A stretch of 36,444 bases of DNA, taken from the NCBI GenBank assembly GCA_003137135.1, contig PLFB01000232.1, forward strand, positions 26,373 through 62,816, read 5' to 3'. Position 1 is the stretch's first letter. Every line of letters starts with the position of its first letter. A model generated the notes under the pieces. It was given only the letters and a program-made list of their open reading frames with translations. It searched no databases and was not told the origin of the DNA. The translations under genes and the position numbers were made by a program. The stretch is from Acetobacteraceae bacterium. Lineage in GTDB: Bacteria; Pseudomonadota; Alphaproteobacteria; Acetobacterales; Acetobacteraceae. Of the stretch, positions 8,823 through 18,262 are shown piece by piece.

Positions 8823-9989
8823 ATGCAGATCGAGCTTAGCGAAGAGCATCAGGCCATCCAGGAAAGTGTCAAGAAAATCTGCGCGGGTTTTGACGATGCC
8901 TACTGGACCGCGCGGGAAGAGGAAAAAACCTTTCCGTTCGAGTTTCATCGCGCGATGGCGGATGGCGGCTGGCTTGGCATCACGATGCCGCCGGAACTCG
9001 GCGGCGCCGGGCTCGGCGTCACCGAGGCGGCGATCATGATGCATACCGTGACCAGCAGTGCCGGCGGCTATTCCGCGGCCAGCACCATCCATCTCAATCT
9101 CTTCGGTCCGCACGCGGTCGTGGTGTTCGGCAATCCCGAGCAGAAGGAGCGGATGCTGATGCCGCTGATCAAGGGCGAGGATAAGGCGTGTTTTGGCGTC
9201 ACCGAGCCGGATGCCGGCCTCGATACCACCAGCATCACCACGTTCGCCACCAAGGTTACGGGTGGCTACCGGGTGACGGGGCGCAAGATCTGGACATCCT
9301 CCGCCCAGGTGGCGAACAAAATCGTGCTGCTGACCCGCACGACGCCGCGCGAGCAATGCCGTAAACCAACCGACGGACTTACATTATTCTATACCGACCT
9401 TGATCGGACGCAGATCGAGGTCCGCCGGATTCCGAAGATGGGGCGTAATGCGGTGGATTCCAATGCGACCTTCATCGACGATTATTTCATTCCGGATCGC
9501 GACCGGATCGGCGAGGAAGGCAAAGGGTTTCACTACATTCTGCACAGCCTGAATCCGGAGCGGATTCTTGTCGGGATCGAGGCGGTGGGGCTGGGGCAGG
9601 GGGCGCTGGCGCGGGCGGCGAATTATGCCAGGGAACGAAAAGTCTTTGGCCGGATCATTGGCGCCAACCAGGGCATCGCGCACCCTTTGGCGGAAAGCTG
9701 GGCGGCCTTGGAATCGGCGTACTGGATGCTGATGCGCGCCGCGTATTTGTATGATGCCGGCAAATCCTGCGGCGCGGAGGCGAATGCCGGCAAATTTTTG
9801 GGCGCGCGCGCGGCGTTTGATGCGTGCACGCGGGCGGTGATGACGCATGGCGGCATGGGTTATTCGAAAGAATACCAGGTGGAGCGCCTGTTCCGTGAAT
9901 CGATTTTGCTGCGCATCGCGCCGATCACGGAGCAGATGATTTTGAATTTCATCGGCGAGAAAATCCTGGATCTGCCGAGATCGTATTAA
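8823..9989 (+). CDS. Acyl-CoA dehydrogenase
   Basis: GVTEPDAGLDTTSITTFATK, ARERKVFGRIIGANQGIAHPLA, THGGMGYSKEYQVERLFRES motifs. Confidence 0.93.
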   Translation: MQIELSEEHQAIQESVKKICAGFDDAYWTAREEEKTFPFEFHRAMADGGWLGITMPPELGGAGLGVTEAAIMMHTVTSSAGGYSAASTIHLNLFGPHAVVVFGNPEQKERMLMPLIKGEDKACFGVTEPDAGLDTTSITTFATKVTGGYRVTGRKIWTSSAQVANKIVLLTRTTPREQCRKPTDGLTLFYTDLDRTQIEVRRIPKMGRNAVDSNATFIDDYFIPDRDRIGEEGKGFHYILHSLNPERILVGIEAVGLGQGALARAANYARERKVFGRIIGANQGIAHPLAESWAALESAYWMLMRAAYLYDAGKSCGAEANAGKFLGARAAFDACTRAVMTHGGMGYSKEYQVERLFRESILLRIAPITEQMILNFIGEKILDLPRSY

Positions 9990-10016
9990 AATTGAAAAAA
10001 GCTTGAGGATAAGAAA

Positions 10017-10937
10017 ATGACAGGGCTTCTTGAAGGTAAAGTGGTGGTGGTGACCGGCGGGGGCCGGGGAGTCGGCCGGGGCATCGCGCTGGAAATCGCG
10101 AAAGCCGGCGGCAAGGTCGTCGTCAATGATCTCGGCGTCGGCCCGGGGGGCGAGGTGGACGGCAGCCTTGGGCCGGCGCAGGACGTCGTCGATGAAATCA
10201 AGGCGGCGGGCGGCGAGGCGGCTGCCTCCACCGATAGCGTGGCGACCTGGAAGAGCGCGCAGCAGATCGTGGCGGCGGCGCTCGATAATTTCGGCCGGAT
10301 CGACGGGGTTGTGAACAACGCCGGCATTCTGCGGGATACGATCTTTCATAAGCTGGCGCCGGAAGATTTTGAACTGGTGCTGAACGTGAATCTACTGGGA
10401 CCGTTTTATGTCAGCCGCGCGGCGGCGCCGTATTTCAAGGAGCAGGCCTCCGGGTCATTTGTGCATATGACGTCGAGTTCCGCGCTGATCGGCAATTTTG
10501 GCCAGGCGAATTATATCGCCGCCAAAGCCGGCATCGTCGGCCTGTCGCGGTCGATCGCGCTGGACATGCAGCGGTTCAACGTCACCTCCAACTGCATCGC
10601 GCCGTTCGCGTGGACGCGGATGGTGAACACGATACCGACCGACACGCCCGAGCAGCGCGAGCGCGTCGAGGGCTTAAAGAAAATGGTGCCGGAAAAAATC
10701 GCGCCCTTCGTCGTGGCGTTGCTATCGGATGCCGGGCGCGCGCGGGTGAACGGGCAGATTTTTGGCGTGCGCAACAATGAGATCTTCTTCTTCTCGCAGA
10801 ACCGGCCGACGCATATCGCGCATAATGGCGATGGCTGGACGCCGGATACCGTGATCGAACGCGCTTTTCCCATGCTGGAGCCGCACTTCTTTCCGCTGGT
10901 GCGTTCTGGAGAAATCTTTTCCTGGGCGCCGTGCTGA
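10017..10937 (+). CDS. SDR family dehydrogenase, MFE-2/HSD17B4-like 3-hydroxyacyl-CoA dehydrogenase
   Basis: VVVTGGGRGVGRGIALEIAKAGGKVVVNDLG, NNAGILRD, SSSALIGNFGQANYIAAKAG. Confidence 0.9.
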   Translation: MTGLLEGKVVVVTGGGRGVGRGIALEIAKAGGKVVVNDLGVGPGGEVDGSLGPAQDVVDEIKAAGGEAAASTDSVATWKSAQQIVAAALDNFGRIDGVVNNAGILRDTIFHKLAPEDFELVLNVNLLGPFYVSRAAAPYFKEQASGSFVHMTSSSALIGNFGQANYIAAKAGIVGLSRSIALDMQRFNVTSNCIAPFAWTRMVNTIPTDTPEQRERVEGLKKMVPEKIAPFVVALLSDAGRARVNGQIFGVRNNEIFFFSQNRPTHIAHNGDGWTPDTVIERAFPMLEPHFFPLVRSGEIFSWAPC

Positions 10938-10940
10938 GCC

Positions 10941-11810
10941 ATGCCGTTCGATCGCGACTATCTCAAAAGCTACGCCTTCTCGGAGTCCACGCAGGCCTAT
11001 GAGAAGCGCGACACCATGCTCTACGCGCTGGGTCTCGGGCTGGGTGCGGAGCCGACCAATCCCGGCCATCTCAAATTCGTCTATGAGAAATCGCTGTGCG
11101 CCTTGCCCACCATGGGCGTGGTGCTGGCGCATCCGGGTTTTTGGGCGGGGATCGAGGAGCTTTCCATCGACTGGGTCAACATGCTGCATGTCGGCCAGGG
11201 CCTGACCATCCATCGGCCGATCCCGGTGCAGGGCCGCGTCATCGGGCGCTCGCGCGTCGCCGAAGTGTTCGACCGCGGCCCGGGAAAGGGCGCGCTGCTG
11301 CTCTATGAGCGCGACGTTTGTGAAGTCGGCAGCGGCGAGCCGATCGCCACCGTGCGCCAGACGCTGCTATGCCGCGGCAATGGGGGATTCGCGGGGGTGC
11401 CGGCGGAGATCCCGAAACCGCATATCGTGCCGGCGCGCGCGCCGGACCACGTGGTCGAGCAAAAAACCTTGCCGCAGATGGCGCTGATTTATCGGCTTTC
11501 CGGCGACATGAACCCGCTGCACGCCGACCCGGAGGTCGCCGCGCGGGCCGGCTTCGCGCAGCCCATTCTGCACGGGCTGGGCACCTTCGGCATCGCCGGG
11601 TTCGCGCTGCTGCAGGCCGTGCTGGACTATGACCAGACCCGTCTGCGCGCGATGGATGTGCGCTTCACCGCGCCGGTGTTTCCGGGCGAGACGATCCGGA
11701 CCGAATTATGGCTGGACGGCGAAACCGTCTCGGTGCGCTCCACAGCGCTCGAACGCGGCAAGATTGTGCTGGATAACGGGCTATGCTTGATTGCCAAAAA
11801 AACAACATAA
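10941..11810 (+). CDS. MaoC-like enoyl-CoA hydratase 2 (MFE-2 hydratase-like)
   Basis: Hydratase-2 motif YRLSGDMNPLHADPEVAARAGFAQPILHGLGTFG; directly after the HSD17B4-like SDR. Confidence 0.9.
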   Translation: MPFDRDYLKSYAFSESTQAYEKRDTMLYALGLGLGAEPTNPGHLKFVYEKSLCALPTMGVVLAHPGFWAGIEELSIDWVNMLHVGQGLTIHRPIPVQGRVIGRSRVAEVFDRGPGKGALLLYERDVCEVGSGEPIATVRQTLLCRGNGGFAGVPAEIPKPHIVPARAPDHVVEQKTLPQMALIYRLSGDMNPLHADPEVAARAGFAQPILHGLGTFGIAGFALLQAVLDYDQTRLRAMDVRFTAPVFPGETIRTELWLDGETVSVRSTALERGKIVLDNGLCLIAKKTT

Positions 11811-11825
11811 TTGGGGAACCGCCTG

Positions 11826-12758
11826 ATGGCGAATGCGGGCAAAGTGATCATTACATGCGCGGTGACGGGTTCGATCCATACGCCGTCGATGTCGCCGCAT
11901 CTGCCGGTGACGGCGGAAGAAATCGCGCAGGCCGCGATTGACGCGGCGGAGGCCGGTGCCGCGATCGTGCATCTGCACGCGCGCAATCCACAGGATGGCC
12001 GGCCGGACCAGTCACCGGAGGCGTTCGAGCCGTTTCTGAAGGTGATCAAGCAGCGCTCGGGCGTGGTCATCAACCTCACCACCGGCGGCTCGCCCTATAT
12101 GAGCGTCGAGGAACGCATCCGCCCCGCGGCTTTGTACAAACCGGAAATCGCCAGCCTGAACATGGGGTCGATGAATTTTGGCCTGTTTCCGATGCTGAAG
12201 CGCTTTAAGGATTTCAAGCATAGCTGGGAGCGCGAGATGCTGGAGAACAGCAAGGACCTCGTGTTCCGCAATTCCTTCAAGGATATCCGCTACGCGCTGG
12301 AGACGCTGAACGAGACCCAGACGCGCTACGAGTTTGAATGCTACGACACCAGCCATCTGTACAACCTGCATTATTTCTGGACCGAAGGGCTGGTGCAGGC
12401 GCCGTTATTTATTCAGACGGTGTTTGGATTGTTGGGCGGCATCGGGCCGCATCCGGATGATCTGATGCATATGAAGCGGACGGCCGACCGGCTGTTTGGT
12501 GAACATTACCGCTGGTCGGTGCTGGGTGCGGGCAAAGCACAGATGCCGCTGGCCGCCATGGGGGCGGCGATGGGCGGCAATGTGCGGGTGGGGCTGGAGG
12601 ATAGTCTGTGGATCGGCAAGGGCCAGTTGGCGCCGTCCAACGCGGCGCAGGTCCGGCAGGTGCGAAAAATTATCGAGGGCCTGGGGCTGGAAGCCGCGAC
12701 GCCGGATGAGGCGCGCGAGATTCTCGGCCTAAAGGGCGCTGACCGGGTGAATTTTTAG
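11826..12758 (+). CDS. Beta-keto acid cleavage enzyme (BKACE, DUF849 family)
   Basis: VIITCAVTGSIHTPSMSPHLPVTAEEIAQAAIDAAEAGAAIVHLHARNPQDGRP, LNMGSMNF, VRVGLEDSLWIGKGQLAPSNAAQV. Start refined to ATG 11826. Confidence 0.92.
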   Translation: MANAGKVIITCAVTGSIHTPSMSPHLPVTAEEIAQAAIDAAEAGAAIVHLHARNPQDGRPDQSPEAFEPFLKVIKQRSGVVINLTTGGSPYMSVEERIRPAALYKPEIASLNMGSMNFGLFPMLKRFKDFKHSWEREMLENSKDLVFRNSFKDIRYALETLNETQTRYEFECYDTSHLYNLHYFWTEGLVQAPLFIQTVFGLLGGIGPHPDDLMHMKRTADRLFGEHYRWSVLGAGKAQMPLAAMGAAMGGNVRVGLEDSLWIGKGQLAPSNAAQVRQVRKIIEGLGLEAATPDEAREILGLKGADRVNF

Positions 12759-12773
12759 CCGTGAGGCCGCTTT

Positions 12774-14342
12774 ATGCACCCGCGTGAAACGGCACGCCTG
12801 TATCCGGACAAGCCCGCCTGCATCATGGCGGGGTCTGGCGCTATCGTGACTTATGGCGCGCTGGCGAAGCGGGCGAATCAGACCGGGCGGCTGCTGCGGA
12901 GCCTTGGCCTTCTGCGCGGCGACCATGTGGCGGCCTTGATCGAGAATCATCCGGATTATTACGTGCCGGTCTGGGCGGCACTGAACACCGGCCTGTATTT
13001 CACCAGCATCAGCACCTTGTTCACGCCGGGCGAAATCGCCGGCATTCTGAATGATTGCGGCGCCAAAGTGCTGTTCACCAGCGTCGCCATGGCGCACACG
13101 GTCCGGGACGTATTGCCCCTGGTGGGCGGCCTTAAGGCGGTGTTCATGCTGGGCGGCGCGATAACCGGTGCCACGGATTTTGATGCCGCCATCGCCGGCC
13201 TGGATGATTCCCCGCTGCCGGATGAGCGCCAGGGCGCGCTGATGGTGTATTCCTCCGGCACCACCGGCACGCCAAAAGGCATCAAGCCAAATCTGCCGGA
13301 CCTGCCGGTGGACGTGCCGATGGGGCTGGTCGCGGCGCAGTTGAAACTTTTCGAATTTGGCGAGGCGACCGTATATCTCTCGACCGCGCCGCTCTACCAT
13401 ACCGCGCCGCTGAAATGGAATTTGACCGTGCAGGTTTCGGGCGGGACTTCCATCGTCATGGAAAAATTCGACGCCGAGGCGGCGCTGGCGCTGATTGAAA
13501 AATATCGCGTCACGCTGGCGCAGTTCGTGCCGACGATGTTCATCCGCATGCTGGCCTTGCCCGAGACGGTGCGGCAAAAATACGATCTCTCTTCGCTGCG
13601 CCAGGTGGTGCATGCCGCGGCACCCTGCCCGCCGGACATCAAGCGCCGGATGATCGAATGGCTGGGGCCGATCATCGACGAATATTATGCCGGCAGCGAG
13701 AGCAATGGGCTTTGTTTGATCCGCTGTCATGAATGGCTGCTTCGTCCCGGCTCGGTCGGCCGCTCGGTGCGCGGGCCGGTGCATATCATGGCCGAGGATG
13801 GCGAGACCGAACTGGCGCCCGAAAAACCCGGCGTGATCTATTTTGAGGGCGGCACGCCGTTTGAGTATCATAACGATATTGCAAAAACCCGGCGCGCGCA
13901 TAACAGCCGGGGCTGGAGCGCGATCGGCGACATCGGCTATGTCGATGCGGAGGGCTATGTGTTCCTGACCGATCGCGCGCAGGACATGGTGATTTCGGGC
14001 GGCGTGAACATCTACCCGCGCGAGGCGGAGAATGTTCTGGCGGCGCATCCGGCGGTGTACGATGTCGCGGTCATCGGCACGCCCGACGAAGAATTTGGTG
14101 AGGCCTTGCGCGCCGTGGTGCAGCCGGTATCGCTTGCGGCGGATCGGGCGGGACTGGAAGCCGAACTGCGGGCGTTTTGCGCCGCCCGGCTCGCATCCTA
14201 CAAATGCCCGCGGTTTTACGATTTTGTTGATGAATTGCCGCGACTGCCGACCGGCAAATTGCTAAAACGCGCCTTGCGCGAAAAATATTGGGGCGGCCGC
14301 GCGCCGGTTACCGCCATCGCCGCCAATGCCACGAAAGGATGA
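12774..14342 (+). CDS. AMP-dependent acyl-CoA synthetase/ligase
   Basis: P-loop-like MVYSSGTTGTPKGIK; GWSAIGDIGYVDAEGYVFLTDRAQDMVISGGVNIYPREAENVL; C-terminal LPRLPTGKLLKRALRE. Confidence 0.93.
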   Translation: MHPRETARLYPDKPACIMAGSGAIVTYGALAKRANQTGRLLRSLGLLRGDHVAALIENHPDYYVPVWAALNTGLYFTSISTLFTPGEIAGILNDCGAKVLFTSVAMAHTVRDVLPLVGGLKAVFMLGGAITGATDFDAAIAGLDDSPLPDERQGALMVYSSGTTGTPKGIKPNLPDLPVDVPMGLVAAQLKLFEFGEATVYLSTAPLYHTAPLKWNLTVQVSGGTSIVMEKFDAEAALALIEKYRVTLAQFVPTMFIRMLALPETVRQKYDLSSLRQVVHAAAPCPPDIKRRMIEWLGPIIDEYYAGSESNGLCLIRCHEWLLRPGSVGRSVRGPVHIMAEDGETELAPEKPGVIYFEGGTPFEYHNDIAKTRRAHNSRGWSAIGDIGYVDAEGYVFLTDRAQDMVISGGVNIYPREAENVLAAHPAVYDVAVIGTPDEEFGEALRAVVQPVSLAADRAGLEAELRAFCAARLASYKCPRFYDFVDELPRLPTGKLLKRALREKYWGGRAPVTAIAANATKG

Positions 14343-14346
14343 AGCC

Positions 14347-15153
14347 ATGAGTGCTGATCTACTCACCGAGGTGAAGGACGGCATCGCCCGGATGACGATC
14401 AACCGGCCGGACCAGCATAACGCCATGTCAGGCGAAATGTTGCAGGAGATGCTGGAATTCGTGCTGCATGTTGAAACCCTGCCGCAGGTGCGCGCGTTGC
14501 TGATCACCGGCACCGGTCCGCATTTCGCGGCCGGCGGCGACGTCAAAAGCTTTGCCTCGGTGATCGGCAGTTCGCCTGAAATTCTGCGCAAGGATTTCGA
14601 GCGCCGTTCCGAAGCGGCGGCACCGCTTTGGCTGGCGCTGGAACGCTTGCCGCAGCCGGTGGTGTGCGCGGTGCGCGGATTCTCGGCGGGTGCTGCGTTG
14701 AGTTTTGTCGCCGGCGCCGATTATTCCATCGCGTCCGAAAATTCGAAATTTTTGCTGGCGCATGTCGGCATCGGGCTCGTCGCCGATGCCGGCACGACGT
14801 ACCATCTACCGCGCGCGATCGGCATTCGAAAAGCCAAGGAGCTGGCGTTTTTCGGCGACCGGATCGATGCGCAGCAGGCGCTGCAGATCGGCCTCGTCAA
14901 CAAGGTGGTGCCGGATGCGGCGCTGGAGAGCGAGACGGAAACCATCCTCAAGCGTCTCGCGGCAGCACCCGCCGTTTCCATTGCCAATGCCAAGCGTCTG
15001 CTCAATGCCTCGCTCAACAATAGCTTCGACGAACAGCTCGCTCTGGAGACCGCCGCCGTCGGCAATTGCGGGGCGTCGGCGGATCTCAAGGAAGGTGTTC
15101 TGGCGTTTATCGAAAAGCGGCGGCCGGAATTCGGCAAGGCCGTGCTGTCTTAG
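14347..15153 (+). CDS. Enoyl-CoA hydratase/isomerase (crotonase) family
   Basis: MTINRPDQHNAMSGEM, GTGPHFAAGGDVKSFA, GFSAGAALSFVAGADYSIAS. Confidence 0.92.
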   Translation: MSADLLTEVKDGIARMTINRPDQHNAMSGEMLQEMLEFVLHVETLPQVRALLITGTGPHFAAGGDVKSFASVIGSSPEILRKDFERRSEAAAPLWLALERLPQPVVCAVRGFSAGAALSFVAGADYSIASENSKFLLAHVGIGLVADAGTTYHLPRAIGIRKAKELAFFGDRIDAQQALQIGLVNKVVPDAALESETETILKRLAAAPAVSIANAKRLLNASLNNSFDEQLALETAAVGNCGASADLKEGVLAFIEKRRPEFGKAVLS

Positions 15154-15171
15154 ACAACGAAAGGGCCGAAA

Positions 15172-15483
15172 ATGATTCATGTCGATGCAACCGTCGAAAT
15201 TAGTGAGGAGTCGCAGAAAATTCTGCTGCCGGTGATGCGCAAGGCCATGGCGGCCACCGCGCTGGAGGAGGGCTGCCTGGTGTTTCGTTTCACCGCCGAT
15301 CTTTCATCGCCGACGCTGTTTTACATGTCCGAGCTGTGGGCCAGTGAAGCCGCGCTGATGGCGCATATGCAGCGTCCGTCCTTCCAGGACTCGATCGGGA
15401 TCCTGATGGCGCACGCGAAAGTCTTGAACATGGTCACACGCCAAGGCGAGCTGGCGCCATATGAACTGGCCCTTCCCGCATGA
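15172..15483 (+). CDS. Antibiotic biosynthesis monooxygenase (ABM) domain protein
   Basis: ALEEGCLVFRFTADLSSPTLFYMSELWASEAALMAHMQRPSFQ, typical dimeric alpha-beta barrel ABM pattern. Confidence 0.78.
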   Translation: MIHVDATVEISEESQKILLPVMRKAMAATALEEGCLVFRFTADLSSPTLFYMSELWASEAALMAHMQRPSFQDSIGILMAHAKVLNMVTRQGELAPYELALPA

Positions 15484-15519
15484 CGGGCGGAAGTGGGTGG
15501 CGAGGCCGCGGGATCGCAC

Positions 15520-15569
15520 GCTCGGCGCTGATCAGGTCCGGTGCGCCGCACCGGCATGAGCGGCCGAGC
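15520..15569. promoter_or_regulatory. Nested intra-operon hairpin/palindrome
   Basis: Outer arms GCTCGGC (15520-15526)/GCCGAGC (15563-15569), extendable by GCT/AGC with a 1-nt bulge; inner palindrome CCGGTGCG-C-CGCACCGG (15538-15554). Confidence 0.6.
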
Positions 15570-15598
15570 AGGACGGCGGCGAAGCGGCGCCTGGCATC

Positions 15599-16675
15599 AT
15601 GGAATTAGGCTTGTACGGCTTTGGAGAGATGACCGCCGACCCTGTCACGGGCCAGACAATCTCCGCGGTGGAGCGGATGGCCGAGGTCATCGAGGCGGCG
15701 CAGTGCGCTGATGCGGTTGGGCTCGATGTCTATGGGTTCGGCGAGCACCACCGGCGGGATTTCGTTGGCTCGGCGCCGGCTTTGGCATTGGCCGCGATCG
15801 CCGCGACCACGCGGCATATCCGCCTCACCAGCACCGTCAGCGTGCTCGGCACGGAGGATCCCGTGCGGCTGTTTCAACAGTTCGCGACCTTGGATCTGAT
15901 TTCGAACGGGCGCGCTGAAATCATGGTCGGGCGCGGCGTGTTCCCTGAACCGTTTGCGCTGTTTGGCACGGATATTCGTTCATACGATGATATCTTTCAG
16001 GAAAAGCTCGAGCTTTTGCTGCAACTCCGGGCGCAGGAATGCGTCACGTGGTCGGGCCGGCACCGGCCTGCGCTGGTGCGCCAGTACGTCTATCCGCGGC
16101 CGGTGCAGCCGAAGCTGCCGATCTGGGTCGGTGTCGGCGGCACGCCCGGCTCGGCGGTGCGCGCCGGCCGGCTCGGTCTGCCGATGGCCCTCGGTATCAT
16201 CGGCGGCGATCCGGCCAGCTTTTTGCCCCTGGCGTTATCGCATCGCCAGGCCGTTTTGGATGGCGGACGCGATCCGTCCGATGTGCCGGTCAGCCTCAAT
16301 ATGCATGGCTTCGTTGCCGACAGCTTTGCCGAAGCCGCCGACGCGTTTTTTCCGCCTTATGCGGCGTTCATGACCGCCATTGGCCGTGAACGCGGCTGGC
16401 CGCCCGTGGCGCGCGCGCATTTCGACAAGCTGACTGGCCCGAACGGGTCGATGCTGATCGGAAATCCGCAACAGGTCGCCGAGAAGATCATCCGCCATCA
16501 CGGCATGTTCAAGAACAGCCGATGCCTGATTCAGCTCTCCGCCGGAACCATGCCGCATGACAAGGTTCTCAGGGCGATCGAACTGCTGGGGACGAAGGTC
16601 GCGCCCATCGTGCGTGCCGCGCTGGGAACGGGTCAGCGTGATCGCATGGCGGCGGCTTCGGGCCTGGCAAGTTAG
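15599..16675 (+). CDS. LLM class (luciferase-like) flavin-dependent oxidoreductase
   Basis: MELGLYGFGEM..., VYGFGEHHRRDFVGSAPALALAAIAATTRHIRLTSTVSVLGTEDPVRLFQQFATLDLISNGRAEIMVGRGVF. Confidence 0.92.
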   Translation: MELGLYGFGEMTADPVTGQTISAVERMAEVIEAAQCADAVGLDVYGFGEHHRRDFVGSAPALALAAIAATTRHIRLTSTVSVLGTEDPVRLFQQFATLDLISNGRAEIMVGRGVFPEPFALFGTDIRSYDDIFQEKLELLLQLRAQECVTWSGRHRPALVRQYVYPRPVQPKLPIWVGVGGTPGSAVRAGRLGLPMALGIIGGDPASFLPLALSHRQAVLDGGRDPSDVPVSLNMHGFVADSFAEAADAFFPPYAAFMTAIGRERGWPPVARAHFDKLTGPNGSMLIGNPQQVAEKIIRHHGMFKNSRCLIQLSAGTMPHDKVLRAIELLGTKVAPIVRAALGTGQRDRMAAASGLAS

Positions 16676-16729
16676 CAGGACGCGGCGCTTTTTGAATGGA
16701 CCGAACAAAATAGTAAAAAAGGGGAAACC

Positions 16730-17656
16730 ATGAGTCTGAAAGATCAGGTCGTGATCGTAACAGGCGCCGGCGGCGGCATCGGCCGCGCGGCAGCACTGCT
16801 GCTTGGTAGGCTTGGTGCGCGCGTTGTCGTCAATGATTACGGCGGCGATACCGCCGGGCAGGCCGGTGACATCGGCCGCGCGCAGGCTGTCGCCGATGAA
16901 ATCCGCGCGGCGGGCGGCGAGGCGACGGCCAACGGCGAGCCGGTCGGCTCGGTGCGGGCCGCGGAAAAAATCCGCGACGCGGCGCTCGCCGCCTATGGGC
17001 GGATCGACGCGCTGATCAACAATGCCGGGATCATGGCGATCGGCGAAGTGGACGAGATTTCGGATGCGTTGCTCGATCGCGTCATCGAGATAAATTTTCT
17101 CGGCGCCTTTCGGCTGCTGCGTGCCGTCTGGCCGGGAATGAAGGCGCGCGGCTATGGGCGGATCGTCAATGTGTCGTCGAGTTCGCTGCTCGGTTTCGGG
17201 GACCGGGCGCCCTATGGCGCCGCCAAGGCGGCCCTGATCGGGCTGACCGCCGACGCCGCGTTCAACGGCAAGCCGCACGGCATTCTGGTCAACAGCCTGC
17301 TGCCCGCCGCCTTCACGCGCCTGACCAATGGCGAGGCCGGCGGCGCCGACGCCATCGATCCGGCGATGTGGGAGATGCTGCGCGAAAAATTCGCGCCGGA
17401 ATTCGTCGCCTCGACCGCCGCCTTCCTGGTGAGCCCAAAACTTTCCATCACCGGCGAGCATATCGTGTCCGGCGCCAACCGGGTCGCGCGGCTGGCGCAT
17501 TTTGAGACGGCGGGCTGGCGCAAGCCGGGTCTGACAATGGAGGATATAGCTTTGAACATTGCCGAGGTTCGCGATACCAGGCGGGGCGCCTTTGTGGCGT
17601 CGGGGCAGGAAGAACTCGCGCTGTTCATGCCGGCGCCGGAAGCGGTGGTGGTATGA
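16730..17656 (+). CDS. SDR family oxidoreductase (HSD17B4-like)
   Basis: VIVTGAGGGIGRAAALLLGRLGARVVVNDYGG, NNAGIMA, SSSSLLGFGDRAPYGAAKAAL. Confidence 0.9.
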   Translation: MSLKDQVVIVTGAGGGIGRAAALLLGRLGARVVVNDYGGDTAGQAGDIGRAQAVADEIRAAGGEATANGEPVGSVRAAEKIRDAALAAYGRIDALINNAGIMAIGEVDEISDALLDRVIEINFLGAFRLLRAVWPGMKARGYGRIVNVSSSSLLGFGDRAPYGAAKAALIGLTADAAFNGKPHGILVNSLLPAAFTRLTNGEAGGADAIDPAMWEMLREKFAPEFVASTAAFLVSPKLSITGEHIVSGANRVARLAHFETAGWRKPGLTMEDIALNIAEVRDTRRGAFVASGQEELALFMPAPEAVVV

Positions 17657-18195
17657 TGGAAATCCAAGCTCGATTTGCGCAATTCGGCCCGGTGATGCAA
17701 TTGGCGTTCGTGCCGAAGGATATCGGCGCGGCGCTGCGGTTCTGGACGCAGACCATGGGGGTCGGGCCGTTTTTCAAATTTCCGCACGTCGCCTATGAGC
17801 ACTTTGCCTATGAAGGGCAGACGCGGGACGCCGATTTTTCGGTCCTGACCGGCTACTGGGGCGAAATGCAGATCGAACTGATCGAGCAACATAACGCCGC
17901 GCCCTCAACCTATACAAAATGGCTGGCGGCGGACCATGACGGCCTGCACCATGTCTGCATCGCCGTTGACTCGGTGGACGCCGTGCGCGCGCATGCCGCG
18001 CGCGCCGGTGCGAGAATCGTGCAGGACATGCGGATGGGCGGCCTGGAGACGATCTATGTCGATAGCGACGGCGGGCCCGCGCCGTACGTCGAATTTGCCC
18101 AGGTGCCGCCGCAGTTTGCTGGTTTGTTCGACATGATGCGCGGCGCCGCGCTGGGTTGGGATGGCACTGATCCGGTGAGAATGATTGGGGGGTGA
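17653..18195 (+). CDS. VOC (glyoxalase/bleomycin-resistance) superfamily protein
   Basis: VMQLAFVPKDIGAALRFWTQTMGVGPFF, EMQIELIEQ, GLHHVCIAVDSVDA, PYVEFAQ: putative Q/E/H/E metal ligands. Confidence 0.82.
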   Translation: MMEIQARFAQFGPVMQLAFVPKDIGAALRFWTQTMGVGPFFKFPHVAYEHFAYEGQTRDADFSVLTGYWGEMQIELIEQHNAAPSTYTKWLAADHDGLHHVCIAVDSVDAVRAHAARAGARIVQDMRMGGLETIYVDSDGGPAPYVEFAQVPPQFAGLFDMMRGAALGWDGTDPVRMIGG

Positions 18196-18228
18196 GGGTT
18201 TTTTGGACAGGCAGGAAGTAAGAAAGTA

Positions 18229-18252
18229 GTTACTTTTTTGAAAAAAAGTAAC
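18229..18252. terminator. A/T palindrome GTTACTTTTTTGAAAAAAAGTAAC between convergent genes, probable bidirectional terminator
   Basis: Lies between the VOC stop (18195, +) and the NTF2-like stop (18263, -); same family as 4482-4505 and 21987-22012. Confidence 0.7.
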
Positions 18253-18262
18253 CAAAAAACTT

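Noticed and set aside
12729-14048. Minus-strand 439-aa ORF antisense to the acyl-CoA synthetase
   Set aside because: Shadow ORF; the sense strand carries the adenylation motifs.
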